A DNA stretch of 61,898 nt from Akkermansiaceae bacterium UBA5020 (GTDB lineage Bacteria > Verrucomicrobiota > Verrucomicrobiia > Verrucomicrobiales > DEV007). Location of the stretch: assembly GCA_002396885.1 (NCBI GenBank), contig DGXY01000122.1:42816-104713 (forward strand), written 5' to 3'. Below are positions 1 through 7,557 of the stretch, one piece after another. Positions within the stretch are counted from its first letter, which is position 1. Each line of letters begins with the position of its first letter. The notes under the pieces were generated by a model, which was not told the DNA's origin, searched no databases, and saw only the letters and a list, made by a program, of their open reading frames with translations. Position numbers and translations under genes: made by a program.

Positions 1-634
1 GAATGCCGGCCTCGACCTTGCCCACAAGGTCCGCGCCGACATCGGCGGCCTTCGTGTAGATCCCGCCGCCGACGCGGGCGAAAAGGGCGATCGAGGAGGC
101 TCCGAAGGAGAATCCGGTGATGATCGTGAGGACCTTGGTCATCGCCGCGGCATCGGTGCCGATCGACTTGCTGAAGATGAGGAAAAGGATTCCGAGACCA
201 AAGAGCCCGAGCCCGACCACGCCCATGCCCATGACCGATCCACCGGCGAAGGCAATCTTGAGCCCTTCGCCGAGGCTGGTGCGGGCACCCTGGGTGGTGC
301 GGATGTTGGCCTTGGTCGCGACCCGCATCCCGATGTATCCGGCAAAGGCGGAACAAAAAGCGCCGACCACAAAGGAGACGGCCACGTAGGGCGAGCTGTT
401 TTTGGGGTCCATGACGCCGCCGAAGACGAGAAGGGCAGCGATGCAGACGACGAAGATCGCGAGGACCTTGTATTCGGCGCGTAGGAAAGCCATCGCCCCG
501 TCGGCGATGTAGCCGCCGATCTGCTGCATCCTTTCCGTGCCGGGATTTTGTTTCGCGACCCAGGCGGAGCGCCAGAAGGTATAGGCGAGGGCGAGAAGGC
601 CAAAAACGGGGATGGAGAGCACCAGCAGGTTCAT
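1..634 (-). CDS. hppA: Membrane-bound ion-translocating pyrophosphatase, N-terminal part (cut by window edge)
   Basis: Reading the minus strand from an ATG at 634 gives an uninterrupted 211-residue frame that runs off the window start. It begins with a membrane segment (MNLLVLSIPVFGLLALAYTF), continues with the family-typical GGYIADGAMAFLRAEYK stretch and several further membrane helices, and ends in GGGIYTKAADVGADLVGK, the conserved entry to the catalytic region of H+/Na+-pumping pyrophosphatases. These integral membrane enzymes couple pyrophosphate hydrolysis to cation export. The residues that decide K+ dependence and pumped ion lie beyond the edge. The start has no clear Shine-Dalgarno; a G-run lies just upstream. 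Confidence 0.93.
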   Translation of the reverse strand, partial: MNLLVLSIPVFGLLALAYTFWRSAWVAKQNPGTERMQQIGGYIADGAMAFLRAEYKVLAIFVVCIAALLVFGGVMDPKNSSPYVAVSFVVGAFCSAFAGYIGMRVATKANIRTTQGARTSLGEGLKIAFAGGSVMGMGVVGLGLFGLGILFLIFSKSIGTDAAAMTKVLTIITGFSFGASSIALFARVGGGIYTKAADVGADLVGKVEAGI

Positions 635-677
635 CACGGGGGGGGGACGTCGGGGGGTTGGAATCAAATAAGAGGTG

Positions 678-706
678 AGAATGACCAATTTTGCCGGACA
701 ATGCAA
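678..706 (-). promoter_or_regulatory. Possible promoter of the pyrophosphatase gene
   Basis: On the minus strand a TTGCAT hexamer (706-701) and a CATTCT hexamer (683-678) are separated by 17 bp, about 45 bp upstream of the ATG at 634. This is a sigma70-like arrangement only; AT-rich sequence is scarce in this GC-rich window, which is why it stands out. Confidence 0.3.
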
Positions 707-853
707 GATCACGAACGGCAAAAATTGTATACAGATTCCGAAAGCAGTCGATCTGTCCAAGGATTTGTGGAGCGGCATGCCGCCAATTCGGGCAACCTGA
801 GATAAGGAAAGTGCAGGCTTGAAGCCGCTGCGGGAGATCCCTAGAATCATCGA

Positions 854-1384
854 ATGCTCGCGGCCCCCCGATCCATTGCTGTCTTGTTGGGACTGGTCCC
901 GCTACTGGACCTTTCACCTCGTATGATCCGGGCCGAGGAAGCCGTGGTCGTTGTCGAGAGGCGCGTTTTTCCCGAAGCGGGAGCTTCCGGGGCTGATGCG
1001 GGTCCCCTCTTTCTTCCCATGGCGGCCGATCTGTCGGGGATCGACTTCGTCATCCCGATCGATCTGGAGCATCCCGACCGGCGTCTCTATTACTCCGCCA
1101 TGGCTTGTGGCGGTGTGGCGGTCGGCGACCTCAACGGAGATGGCTGGCCCGAGCTCTTCTTTTCGGCCGGTCCGGTCGCGAACCGTCTCTATCGCCACCT
1201 AGGCGAGGGTGGGACGCCCCGTTTTGCGGAAATGGCTGCGGCGGCGGGCGTCGCCGAGGCAGAGAGCTGGTGCAATGGCGCGGCCATGGCCGACGTCGAT
1301 AGCGACGGGGATCTCGACCTCTTCATCTGCCGTTACGACGAGCCGAATCGGCTCTACCTCAACGAATCCAAGTCATCCTCATGA
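854..1384 (+). CDS. FG-GAP/VCBS-repeat protein, N-terminal fragment
   Basis: 176 residues with an N-terminal hydrophobic stretch that looks like a signal peptide (cut near RAEEA). Two FG-GAP/VCBS calcium-binding motifs are visible: GDLNGDGWPELFFSAG and ADVDSDGDLDLFICRYDEPN. In the CRTAC1-like family such motifs begin a multi-blade propeller that ends in a C-terminal ASPIC/UnbV domain. Here the propeller stops after two motifs in a short Ser-rich tail, and an UnbV-like ORF follows in another frame with a 4-bp ATGA overlap. The simplest reading is a gene that lost its middle together with its reading frame; a coupled two-gene pair is less likely. Confidence 0.6.
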   Translation: MLAAPRSIAVLLGLVPLLDLSPRMIRAEEAVVVVERRVFPEAGASGADAGPLFLPMAADLSGIDFVIPIDLEHPDRRLYYSAMACGGVAVGDLNGDGWPELFFSAGPVANRLYRHLGEGGTPRFAEMAAAAGVAEAESWCNGAAMADVDSDGDLDLFICRYDEPNRLYLNESKSSS

Positions 1385-1683
1385 ACGAGGCCGATGTGAA
1401 CAAGGGTGCTCCGCTCGTCATCACCCTTGAGGGAAAGCCGGGCAATCATTCCGCAATCGGTGCGCGAGTCACCGTGGAAGTGGAGGGCCTCCCGAAACAG
1501 ACCGCCGAGGTCGCGGCGGGTTCCGGCTACCTTACCCAGACTACGTCCGATCTCTTCTTCGGATGGGGGCCTGTCAAGGAAGACGCTACCGCCAAGGTGA
1601 CGGTGCGTTGGCCCGATGGTGCGGTCTCGGAAAGCCGTGTCTCAAGAGGCGACGGCCCCCGTCACACGCTCACCGCGAAGTGA
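1381..1683 (+). CDS. ASPIC/UnbV domain protein, C-terminal fragment
   Basis: 100 residues that match the usual C-terminal ASPIC/UnbV module of CRTAC1-like secreted proteins: a SAIGARVTVEVEG strand, a GSGYLTQTTSDLFFGWG segment and a VRWPDGAVSE strand. It has no signal peptide, although the module is normally the tail of a large exported protein. It starts at an ATG overlapping the stop of the FG-GAP fragment by 4 bp, and its last 14 bp overlap the convergent LysR gene. Probably the 3' remnant of the same ancestral gene as its upstream neighbour. Confidence 0.55.
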   Translation: MNEADVNKGAPLVITLEGKPGNHSAIGARVTVEVEGLPKQTAEVAAGSGYLTQTTSDLFFGWGPVKEDATAKVTVRWPDGAVSESRVSRGDGPRHTLTAK

Positions 1684-2557
1684 GCCATTCCTCGACGATC
1701 CCGCGAAAGGCCGTCACTGCCGGATCGTCGCCGTCCCTCGACCAGACCATCACCACCGGCAAGGTTTCGCGGGGCACGAGCGGGATCAAGACGACCTCCT
1801 CCGACTCGGGTTTGACGCTCTCGGGCAGGATCCCGATGCCCGATCCCGCTTCGACGTAGCGGAGGATCGTGCCGATCACGCTCGGGGTGTGGACGAGGTG
1901 CGGGGTGAAGCCCGCCGCCGCGCAGGCGGCGAGGATGGTGTCGTGCGAACCCGCGCCCTCACGCCGGGCGAGGATCACGATGTCCTCTCCCGCGAGCTCG
2001 CCCCAGCCTATCGTCCCCGCTCCGGCAAGACGATGAGTCGAGGGCACGGCGGCGCAGAGTTGTTCCTGACAAAGCAACAAAGATTGCAGCCCGAGCGCCT
2101 CGTGCGCGAGGACGGGACGGGTCAGACCCACCGAGAGCCGGCCTTTCGAGACCATCTCCCAGACCCGTTCGGGAGTCCGCTCCTCCAACACGATCGTGAT
2201 GCGCGGATAACGTTCGTGAAAGGCCTTCAGCAGTCCGCCGAGGAAGGCCCGCGTCGGTGGTCCGATGTAGCCGAGACGAAGCTCGCCCTCTTCACCAGCG
2301 GCGGCGCGGCGGACTTTTCGAACCGCTTCGTCGAGCCGCTCGAAGAGGAATCCGGCTTCGCGCAGCATCACCTCGCCGCCGGGCGTGAGGCGCATCGCAC
2401 GACGACTGCGATCGAGGAGGAGCGATCCCACCTCGCCCTCGAGCTCCTGCACCGCCCGGCTCAGGGCCGGCTGCGCGATCCGTAGGCGGCGGGCCGCTTT
2501 CGAGAAGCTCAATTCCTCGGCGACGGCGTGAAAATAGCGAAGGTGACGAAGTTCCAT
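1670..2557 (-). CDS. LysR-family transcriptional regulator
   Basis: 295 residues, normal length for LysR-type regulators. The N-terminal winged helix-turn-helix is clear (MELRHLRYFHAVAEELSFSK, then AARRLRIAQPALSRAVQELE), followed by a type-2 periplasmic-binding-like effector domain from about residue 90 (GELRLGYIGPPTRAFLGGLL). The overall look is of the BenM/CatM-like subgroup, which often sense small aromatic or organic acids; the effector cannot be read from sequence. The gene is divergent from a cation:proton antiporter across 108 bp, so control of that gene and of itself is the natural inference. Confidence 0.92.
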   Translation of the reverse strand: MELRHLRYFHAVAEELSFSKAARRLRIAQPALSRAVQELEGEVGSLLLDRSRRAMRLTPGGEVMLREAGFLFERLDEAVRKVRRAAAGEEGELRLGYIGPPTRAFLGGLLKAFHERYPRITIVLEERTPERVWEMVSKGRLSVGLTRPVLAHEALGLQSLLLCQEQLCAAVPSTHRLAGAGTIGWGELAGEDIVILARREGAGSHDTILAACAAAGFTPHLVHTPSVIGTILRYVEAGSGIGILPESVKPESEEVVLIPLVPRETLPVVMVWSRDGDDPAVTAFRGIVEEWLTSR

Positions 2558-2665
2558 CTGGGCTTGTTACGATGCCGATCAGGTATAAAGGTGATATCAC
2601 AAATCTATTTTCGTTACAAGAGAAAGACGATTCCTTTGTCCCGCGAACCGATCGTCCCGGTCAAC
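2558..2665. promoter_or_regulatory. LysR-antiporter divergent promoter region with palindrome
   Basis: The 108-bp gap between the two divergent starts is AT-rich and contains a perfect 10-bp palindrome, GTGATATCAC, at 2591-2600, 34 bp from the LysR start. LysR proteins usually bind imperfect palindromes near their own promoters, so this is a candidate operator. Confidence 0.4.
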
Positions 2666-3964
2666 ATGAGCAATCTCCAACTCGCCATCCAGTTCTTCCT
2701 GCAGATCGCCGTGATCCTCCTCGCCTGCCGGCTCGTCGGGGCGATCGCGGCCCGCTTTGGCCAACCGCAGGTCGTCGCGGAGATGATCACAGGGGTGCTC
2801 CTCGGTCCCTCGCTTTTCGGACTCGTCGCTCCGGAATGGCAAGCTTGGCTGTTTCCTTGGGATACCACCCAGCAGACCCGCGATACCTCGGCCTATCTCT
2901 TCCCTGCCTCCCAGCTCGGGCTCGCCCTCTACATGTTCATCGTCGGTCTCGAGTTCCGCATGGACATCGTGCGGGAGAAACTGAAAAGCTCCGTCGCCGT
3001 CTCGCTCGCCGGCATGGCGACGCCCTTCGTCCTCGGGGCCGGGCTCGCCTGGGTCTTCTACCACCACACCGAACTCTTTCCGGAGAAGACGAGCCTCTTC
3101 GAGGCGATGCTCTTCCTCGGTGCCTCGATGTGCATCACCGCCTTCCCGATGTTGGCCCGTATCATCCACTTCAAAGGTCTCACCGGCACGACCATGGGAA
3201 CGGTTGCGATCGGAGCGGGGGCGATCGATGATGCGATGGCGTGGATCCTTCTCGCCATCGTCCTCGCGAGCTTTGATGGCGAGATCGCGAAGTCGCTCTA
3301 CAACATCGGTGGCGCGGTTGCCTACGTCGCCGTGACTCTCGGCCTGATCCGGCCGCTCGTGGCCCGCTTGCAACGTTTCTTCATCGAGGACGAGAAGCTC
3401 ACCGACGCGGGACTCGTCGTGGGGCTAGCCCTGATGTCGCTAGGCGCCTGGTTCACTGATGCGATTCACCTGCACGCGGTCTTCGGCGCCTTCGTGATGG
3501 GCGCGGCGATGCCTCGTGGGGTCTTTGTCAGGGACCTCATCGCCCGGATCCAGCCTCTCGCCGTGGCCCTGCTCCTGCCGCTCTTCTTCACCTATTCCGG
3601 ACTGAACACGAAGATCGGTCTGCTCAATTCCTGGTTTCTCTGGGCGATGTGCGGAGCCGTCCTCGTCGCGGCCATTCTCGGCAAATGGGTGGCCTGCACC
3701 CTCGCGGCCCGGGCTACGGGCATCTCGAAGCGCGAGGCCATGGGCATCGGCATCCTCATGAACGCTCGAGGGTTGATGGAGCTGATCATCATCAACATCG
3801 GCCTCCAGCGCGGCATCATCTCGGAGGGGCTTTTCGCCGTCCTCGTGATCATGGCGGTGGTCACGACCCTGATGGCCTCGCCCATCTTTGAGCGGCTCGT
3901 GGGGAGCCGACGGCCTGAGGATGAGGAACCTGCGCGACGCGACCCTGTTGGGTCGGGGGCTTGA
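2666..3964 (+). CDS. CPA2-family cation:proton antiporter (KefB/NapA-like)
   Basis: 432 residues from the ATG at 2666. An upstream in-frame ATG at 2528 would add 46 charged residues that overlap the divergent regulator, so it was not used. The protein is almost entirely membrane helices with family features: GQPQVVAEMITGVLLGPSLF near the N-terminus, LGLALYMFIVGLEF, the AIDDAMAW ion-site region, and NARGLMELIIINIG near the end. It lacks the C-terminal TrkA-N/RCK domain of KefB and KefC. Expected role is Na+/H+ or K+/H+ exchange at the inner membrane. The divergent LysR gene is the likely regulator. Confidence 0.9.
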   Translation: MSNLQLAIQFFLQIAVILLACRLVGAIAARFGQPQVVAEMITGVLLGPSLFGLVAPEWQAWLFPWDTTQQTRDTSAYLFPASQLGLALYMFIVGLEFRMDIVREKLKSSVAVSLAGMATPFVLGAGLAWVFYHHTELFPEKTSLFEAMLFLGASMCITAFPMLARIIHFKGLTGTTMGTVAIGAGAIDDAMAWILLAIVLASFDGEIAKSLYNIGGAVAYVAVTLGLIRPLVARLQRFFIEDEKLTDAGLVVGLALMSLGAWFTDAIHLHAVFGAFVMGAAMPRGVFVRDLIARIQPLAVALLLPLFFTYSGLNTKIGLLNSWFLWAMCGAVLVAAILGKWVACTLAARATGISKREAMGIGILMNARGLMELIIINIGLQRGIISEGLFAVLVIMAVVTTLMASPIFERLVGSRRPEDEEPARRDPVGSGA

Positions 3965-4065
3965 CCGCGTTGGGTTGGGTCTCAACCGGGGCCCTGCGAT
4001 TCCCTTTCCGCTCATCCTGCAGGAAAAACCCCGCAAAGGGAAAAAAGTGGGTTCTTCAGAACGCC

Positions 4066-5358
4066 TCAATCCGTCTTTTCCTCCGTCCCATGCACCCGCA
4101 GTCGCTGGTGTAGCCACCAAGTCATCCACAACACCGCGAAGATCAACGGCAGCCACCAGAGGCTCTCGCGATAGGCCACCGAGCCAGTCGCCTGATCGCC
4201 CTCTTTCAAGCCGCGCAGGATCGCTCCGTATAGCAGACTGATTCCGCCGAAGCCGAGATTCAGGGCGAGCCCGCGGAAGCTCAGGACCGTGGCGCGATGC
4301 CTCGAATCGACGAGGGCGTTGAGGTAATGGGAGGAGAAGAAATTGAGAAGCCCGAATCCGAGCCCGAAGAAGACAACGAGGACGACACCCCATTTCGGAA
4401 TCGCGAGGGCCACGCCGACGAGCCCGCAGAGGGCGACGAGGGAAACGACGCGGTAGTTGCTCCGCATCGTGCCGTGTTTCACGAGCCAGGCGGCGAGCTT
4501 CGGGGTGAAGAGTCCGAGCGCCGAAAAAGCCGCGCCGATCACACCGAACCAGGCCACGGGAATACCGATGAGCCGGTAATATTCCGAACCCGTCACCGTG
4601 AACATGCGGAGGACGCTGTCGTGGACGAGTGCGGCGAGGATGAGTCCGCAAACCACGGGCGTTTGCACGATCCAGCGTCCCGCCGCGAGGATGCCCGACC
4701 AGAGCGAGGACTCGCCGCCGCATTCGGTCTCGAGCGGAGCCTCCTTCATCGCGAGGGTCACGACCACGGCGAGGCAGGCGTTGACGAGGGTGAGGTAGAT
4801 CGGGAAACGCAGGACCGTTTCCTTCTCCACGACGAGATCGCTGCCGAGCCACGCGAGGGCGCGGTTGACGAGGTCGGGATCATAGACCGCGGAGCCCACC
4901 AGCATCGCGGTGATGAAGGCGAGGGAGGAAAGGCGCATCAATCGCGCGAGGACGCGGGGCCAGACCGTCTCGCGTTCCTCCTTCGGGATCGAGTCGTAGG
5001 CGAGGGCCTCGTCCGCTCCGCTCGCCGCCGCCTCGGCCGCGCCCGAGAGGATGCGGTTCACGACCCAGGCCCAGAAAAGGATCGTGTTGTTCCCGAGCGG
5101 AACGAAGGCGAGCACACCCATTTCCAGGACCATGAGGATCGCCGCGACCACGACCATGCGTTTCCGTCCGATCCGGTCGGCGAGTGCGCCCGAAGGAACC
5201 TCGAGGAGCACGATCGAGACCGCCCAGACCGCGTTGAGGATCGCGAACTGCGGCAGGGTGAGCCCGTAATCGAGCTGGATGACCGCAAAGACCGGGTAAT
5301 AAAACCGCGCGTTGAAGAGCAGTCGGAAGGCGATGAAGAGCGGGAGATTGCGGGGCAT
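4066..5358 (-). CDS. MFS transporter
   Basis: 430 residues with about 12 predicted membrane helices. The major facilitator signature between helices 2 and 3 is visible as GALADRIGRKRMVVVAA, close to the usual G-x-x-x-D-R-x-G-R-R pattern. The substrate is unknown. It starts 9 bp after coaB and is probably the last gene of the gmk-coaC-coaB transcript. It faces the antiporter gene convergently across about 100 bp. Confidence 0.85.
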   Translation of the reverse strand: MPRNLPLFIAFRLLFNARFYYPVFAVIQLDYGLTLPQFAILNAVWAVSIVLLEVPSGALADRIGRKRMVVVAAILMVLEMGVLAFVPLGNNTILFWAWVVNRILSGAAEAAASGADEALAYDSIPKEERETVWPRVLARLMRLSSLAFITAMLVGSAVYDPDLVNRALAWLGSDLVVEKETVLRFPIYLTLVNACLAVVVTLAMKEAPLETECGGESSLWSGILAAGRWIVQTPVVCGLILAALVHDSVLRMFTVTGSEYYRLIGIPVAWFGVIGAAFSALGLFTPKLAAWLVKHGTMRSNYRVVSLVALCGLVGVALAIPKWGVVLVVFFGLGFGLLNFFSSHYLNALVDSRHRATVLSFRGLALNLGFGGISLLYGAILRGLKEGDQATGSVAYRESLWWLPLIFAVLWMTWWLHQRLRVHGTEEKTD

Positions 5359-5367
5359 GGGCTTGAA

Positions 5368-6006
5368 TCAGGCCTCCCGAAGACTTTCCACCCTCCCCAC
5401 CAACTCCGCAGCGATCGCCGCCTTCGACGCCTGCGCCAGGGTCTCGTGCCTTCCATCGCGGTAGAAAAGCTCGACCTCGTTCTCATCGCGATCGAAGGCG
5501 ATGTCGGTCCGGCTCACATCATTCGCCACGAGCAGATCGCAGTCCTTGCGTCGCAGCTTGTCGAGGGCGTGCTCGGCGAGTTTTTCGGTCTCGGCGGCGA
5601 AGCCGACAAGGAGGCCCTCGAATCCAAAGACACTCCGCGCGCTGCCGAGAATGTCGGGATTTTTGACGAGTGTCAGGTTGAGGGTCTCGCCGGTCTTCTT
5701 GATCTTCTCCTCCGCGACCTCGGCGACGCGGTAGTCGGCGACGGCGGCACAGAAAATCGCGGCGTCGGCATTTCCGATCGCATCGGCGACGGCATGGTAC
5801 ATCTCTTGGGCGGTCTCGACGCGGACGAGGGTGGCACCGTCGGGAGCGGGAATCGCGACCGGACCGCTGATGAGGAGAACCTCGTGTCCTTTGGTGAGGG
5901 CGGCGGCGGCGAGGGCGTAACCCATCTTGCCGGAGGAGCGGTTCGAGAGGTAACGCACCGGATCGATCGGCTCGCGGGTCGGTCCGGCGGTGATGAGAAA
6001 GCGCAT
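5368..6006 (-). CDS. coaB: Phosphopantothenate-cysteine ligase (CoaB), stand-alone
   Basis: 212 residues covering only the DNA/pantothenate-metabolism flavoprotein (ligase) half of the usual CoaBC fusion. Family hallmarks are ITAGPTREPIDPVRYLSNRSSGKMGYALA at the N-terminus (nucleotide and phosphopantothenate site), AAVADYR, and LVKNPDIL with KK upstream. It joins 4'-phosphopantothenate to cysteine in CoA synthesis. The decarboxylase CoaC is encoded separately 12 bp upstream, so the two activities are split here although most bacteria carry them on one chain. Confidence 0.93.
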   Translation of the reverse strand: MRFLITAGPTREPIDPVRYLSNRSSGKMGYALAAAALTKGHEVLLISGPVAIPAPDGATLVRVETAQEMYHAVADAIGNADAAIFCAAVADYRVAEVAEEKIKKTGETLNLTLVKNPDILGSARSVFGFEGLLVGFAAETEKLAEHALDKLRRKDCDLLVANDVSRTDIAFDRDENEVELFYRDGRHETLAQASKAAIAAELVGRVESLREA

Positions 6007-6018
6007 GGCGGTGAAGGC

Positions 6019-6579
6019 TCAGCCCTTCGCGGCGAGCATTTCTTCGATCTTTGCTTCGATCCCTTCGATCGGCCAGAGTCTACCGACGCCTTCGTAGCCG
6101 CAGGCGAGGAGCCCTTCCTCGGGTCCGATGAAAGAGACGCCGCGCCCAAGCAGGGTCTCAACGTTGGCCCGGGTCGCGGGGTGTTCCCACATTTTTCCGT
6201 TCATCGCCGGAGCGATGAGGACGGGCGCGAGGGTGGCGAGGTGGATCGCGCCGAGGGCGTCGTCGGCGATGCCGTGGGCGAACTTTGCGATGAGGTTCGC
6301 GGTGGCGGGGGCGACGACGAGGAGGTCGGCCCGGTCGGCGAGGTCGATGTGTCCGGGATGCCAGCTCTGCTTTTCGTCGTAGAGATCGGCGGTGACGGGA
6401 TGTCGCGAGAGGACCTGCAGGGTCAGGGGCGTGATGAACTCCTGCGCGTCCTTCGTCATGACGACGCGGACCTCGTGGCCGCGCTTGACGAGTCGGCTCG
6501 CGAGATCGGCGGCCTTGTAGGCGGCGATGGAGCCGGTCACGCCGAGGACGACGGTTTTGCCTGAGGGAGAATCACTCAC
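6019..6579 (-). CDS. coaC: Phosphopantothenoylcysteine decarboxylase (CoaC), stand-alone
   Basis: 186 residues from a GTG start at 6579; no suitable ATG precedes the conserved N-terminus (KTVVLGVTGSIAAYKAADLA). It is an HFCD-family flavoprotein with the FMN-binding VVAPATANLIAKFAHGIADD segment and the PAMNGKMWEHP substrate motif with the conserved Asn. The catalytic Cys region appears as GLLACGYEGVGRL. It decarboxylates phosphopantothenoylcysteine for CoA synthesis. The GTG start lies inside the end of gmk (8-bp overlap), which suggests translational coupling. Confidence 0.92.
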   Translation of the reverse strand: MSDSPSGKTVVLGVTGSIAAYKAADLASRLVKRGHEVRVVMTKDAQEFITPLTLQVLSRHPVTADLYDEKQSWHPGHIDLADRADLLVVAPATANLIAKFAHGIADDALGAIHLATLAPVLIAPAMNGKMWEHPATRANVETLLGRGVSFIGPEEGLLACGYEGVGRLWPIEGIEAKIEEMLAAKG

Positions 6580-7216
6580 CGGGAACGTTCGGGTCAGCGG
6601 CGAGATTGCGCAAGCGGCGAGAGCGGCAGCGTTCCCCGGCAAGGATGGAGCGGAAGGTCGAAAAATCGGTTTCGCGATCGGAGCTGATGAAGGTGTAGCG
6701 ATACTCAGGCCAGTGGCGCGATTCCTCGCGGGCGGTCTGGAGGCGCACAGCGAGCTGTTCCTCGGTCTCGGTGCCGCGGGCGCGGACACGATTCGCGATC
6801 TCGGCTTCGCCGGGGAGAAGGATGAAAATGTCGACGAGGGCCGCACGGATCGCGGGATCGGTCGAGGCGCGAACGAGGGCCGCGCCCTGCACGTCGATGT
6901 CCATGAGCACGTCGCGCCCCGCCTCGAGATGGCCGAGGACTTCGCTCTTGAGGGTGCCGTAGAGGCGGCCGTGGACCTCGGCATGTTCAAGGAAATCGCC
7001 GCGGGCGATCCCGGCCTCGAACCCGTCGCGGTCGAGGAAATGGTAGTCGATCCCATTGCGCTCGCCCTCGCGCGGTGCCCGCGTCGTTGCGGAGACGGCG
7101 TAGACGGCGGCGGCGTCACTTTCAGAAAAACGACGGCAGAGGGTCGTCTTACCCGAACCCGAAGGACCCGAGACAACACAAAGAAGGCCGCTACGCTGGA
7201 ATTGCCATTCACCCAT
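6572..7216 (-). CDS. gmk: Guanylate kinase
   Basis: 214 residues, normal length. The P-loop VVSGPSGSGKTTL is at residues 14-26, followed by the GMP-binding region SATTRAPREGERNGIDYHFL and DVLMDIDVQGA. It converts GMP and ATP to GDP and ADP. It appears to be the first gene of gmk-coaC-coaB-MFS. In many bacteria rpoZ lies between gmk and coaBC; it is absent here. The upstream AT-rich patch at 7285-7310 probably contains the promoter. Confidence 0.95.
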   Translation of the reverse strand: MGEWQFQRSGLLCVVSGPSGSGKTTLCRRFSESDAAAVYAVSATTRAPREGERNGIDYHFLDRDGFEAGIARGDFLEHAEVHGRLYGTLKSEVLGHLEAGRDVLMDIDVQGAALVRASTDPAIRAALVDIFILLPGEAEIANRVRARGTETEEQLAVRLQTAREESRHWPEYRYTFISSDRETDFSTFRSILAGERCRSRRLRNLAADPNVPGE

Positions 7217-7557
7217 GTCGCCAAGATTGGCCAGTCTCGGGCAGGGTCAACCGGCTTCCTAAAAAGGGCGAAGTTCCAAGGGAAATAATTATGGAAATTA
7301 TTAAAGTTTTCTCGAGTTGGGTGAAGGTTCTCGATGCGGCCGCGCCGTGTTTTGCTCCCTGGAGCCCTGGTCTCCCTGTTTGGCGTTGAGTCCGGGGGGG
7401 CTCGTGCGCTGAAGGTGGCGGATTTGTCGCCGCCCAGATCGAGGGGTGGATGGTGCGGGGCGACGAAAAGTCGCTCACGGGCGACTCGCGTTGTGGGCAG
7501 GCGTTCGCCCCGCCCACGGCGCCTCCGTCCGACTACGAATGGTGCGGCGGCCGACGA
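7217..7557. other. Intergenic region, 341 bp, no gene seen
   Basis: Between gmk and the GH28-like gene, both on the minus strand. One AT-rich island at about 7285-7310, in front of gmk, could supply a promoter. The open frames across this stretch (for example 7209-7517 on the minus strand) have no recognisable domain and an unfavourable composition. Confidence 0.5.

Noticed and set aside
3999..4042. Possible terminator between the antiporter and the MFS gene
   Set aside because: ATTCCCTTT and AAAGGGAA pair over only 8 bp with a 27-nt loop and a low-GC stem; too weak to list as a feature.
4297..6564. 755-residue open frame on the plus strand
   Set aside because: Opposite to the MFS, coaB and coaC genes, which carry clear family motifs; the frame itself is a low-complexity charged sequence.
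7209..7517. 102-residue minus-strand frame upstream of gmk
   Set aside because: No start signal, no domain, and it overlaps the gmk start and its likely promoter.
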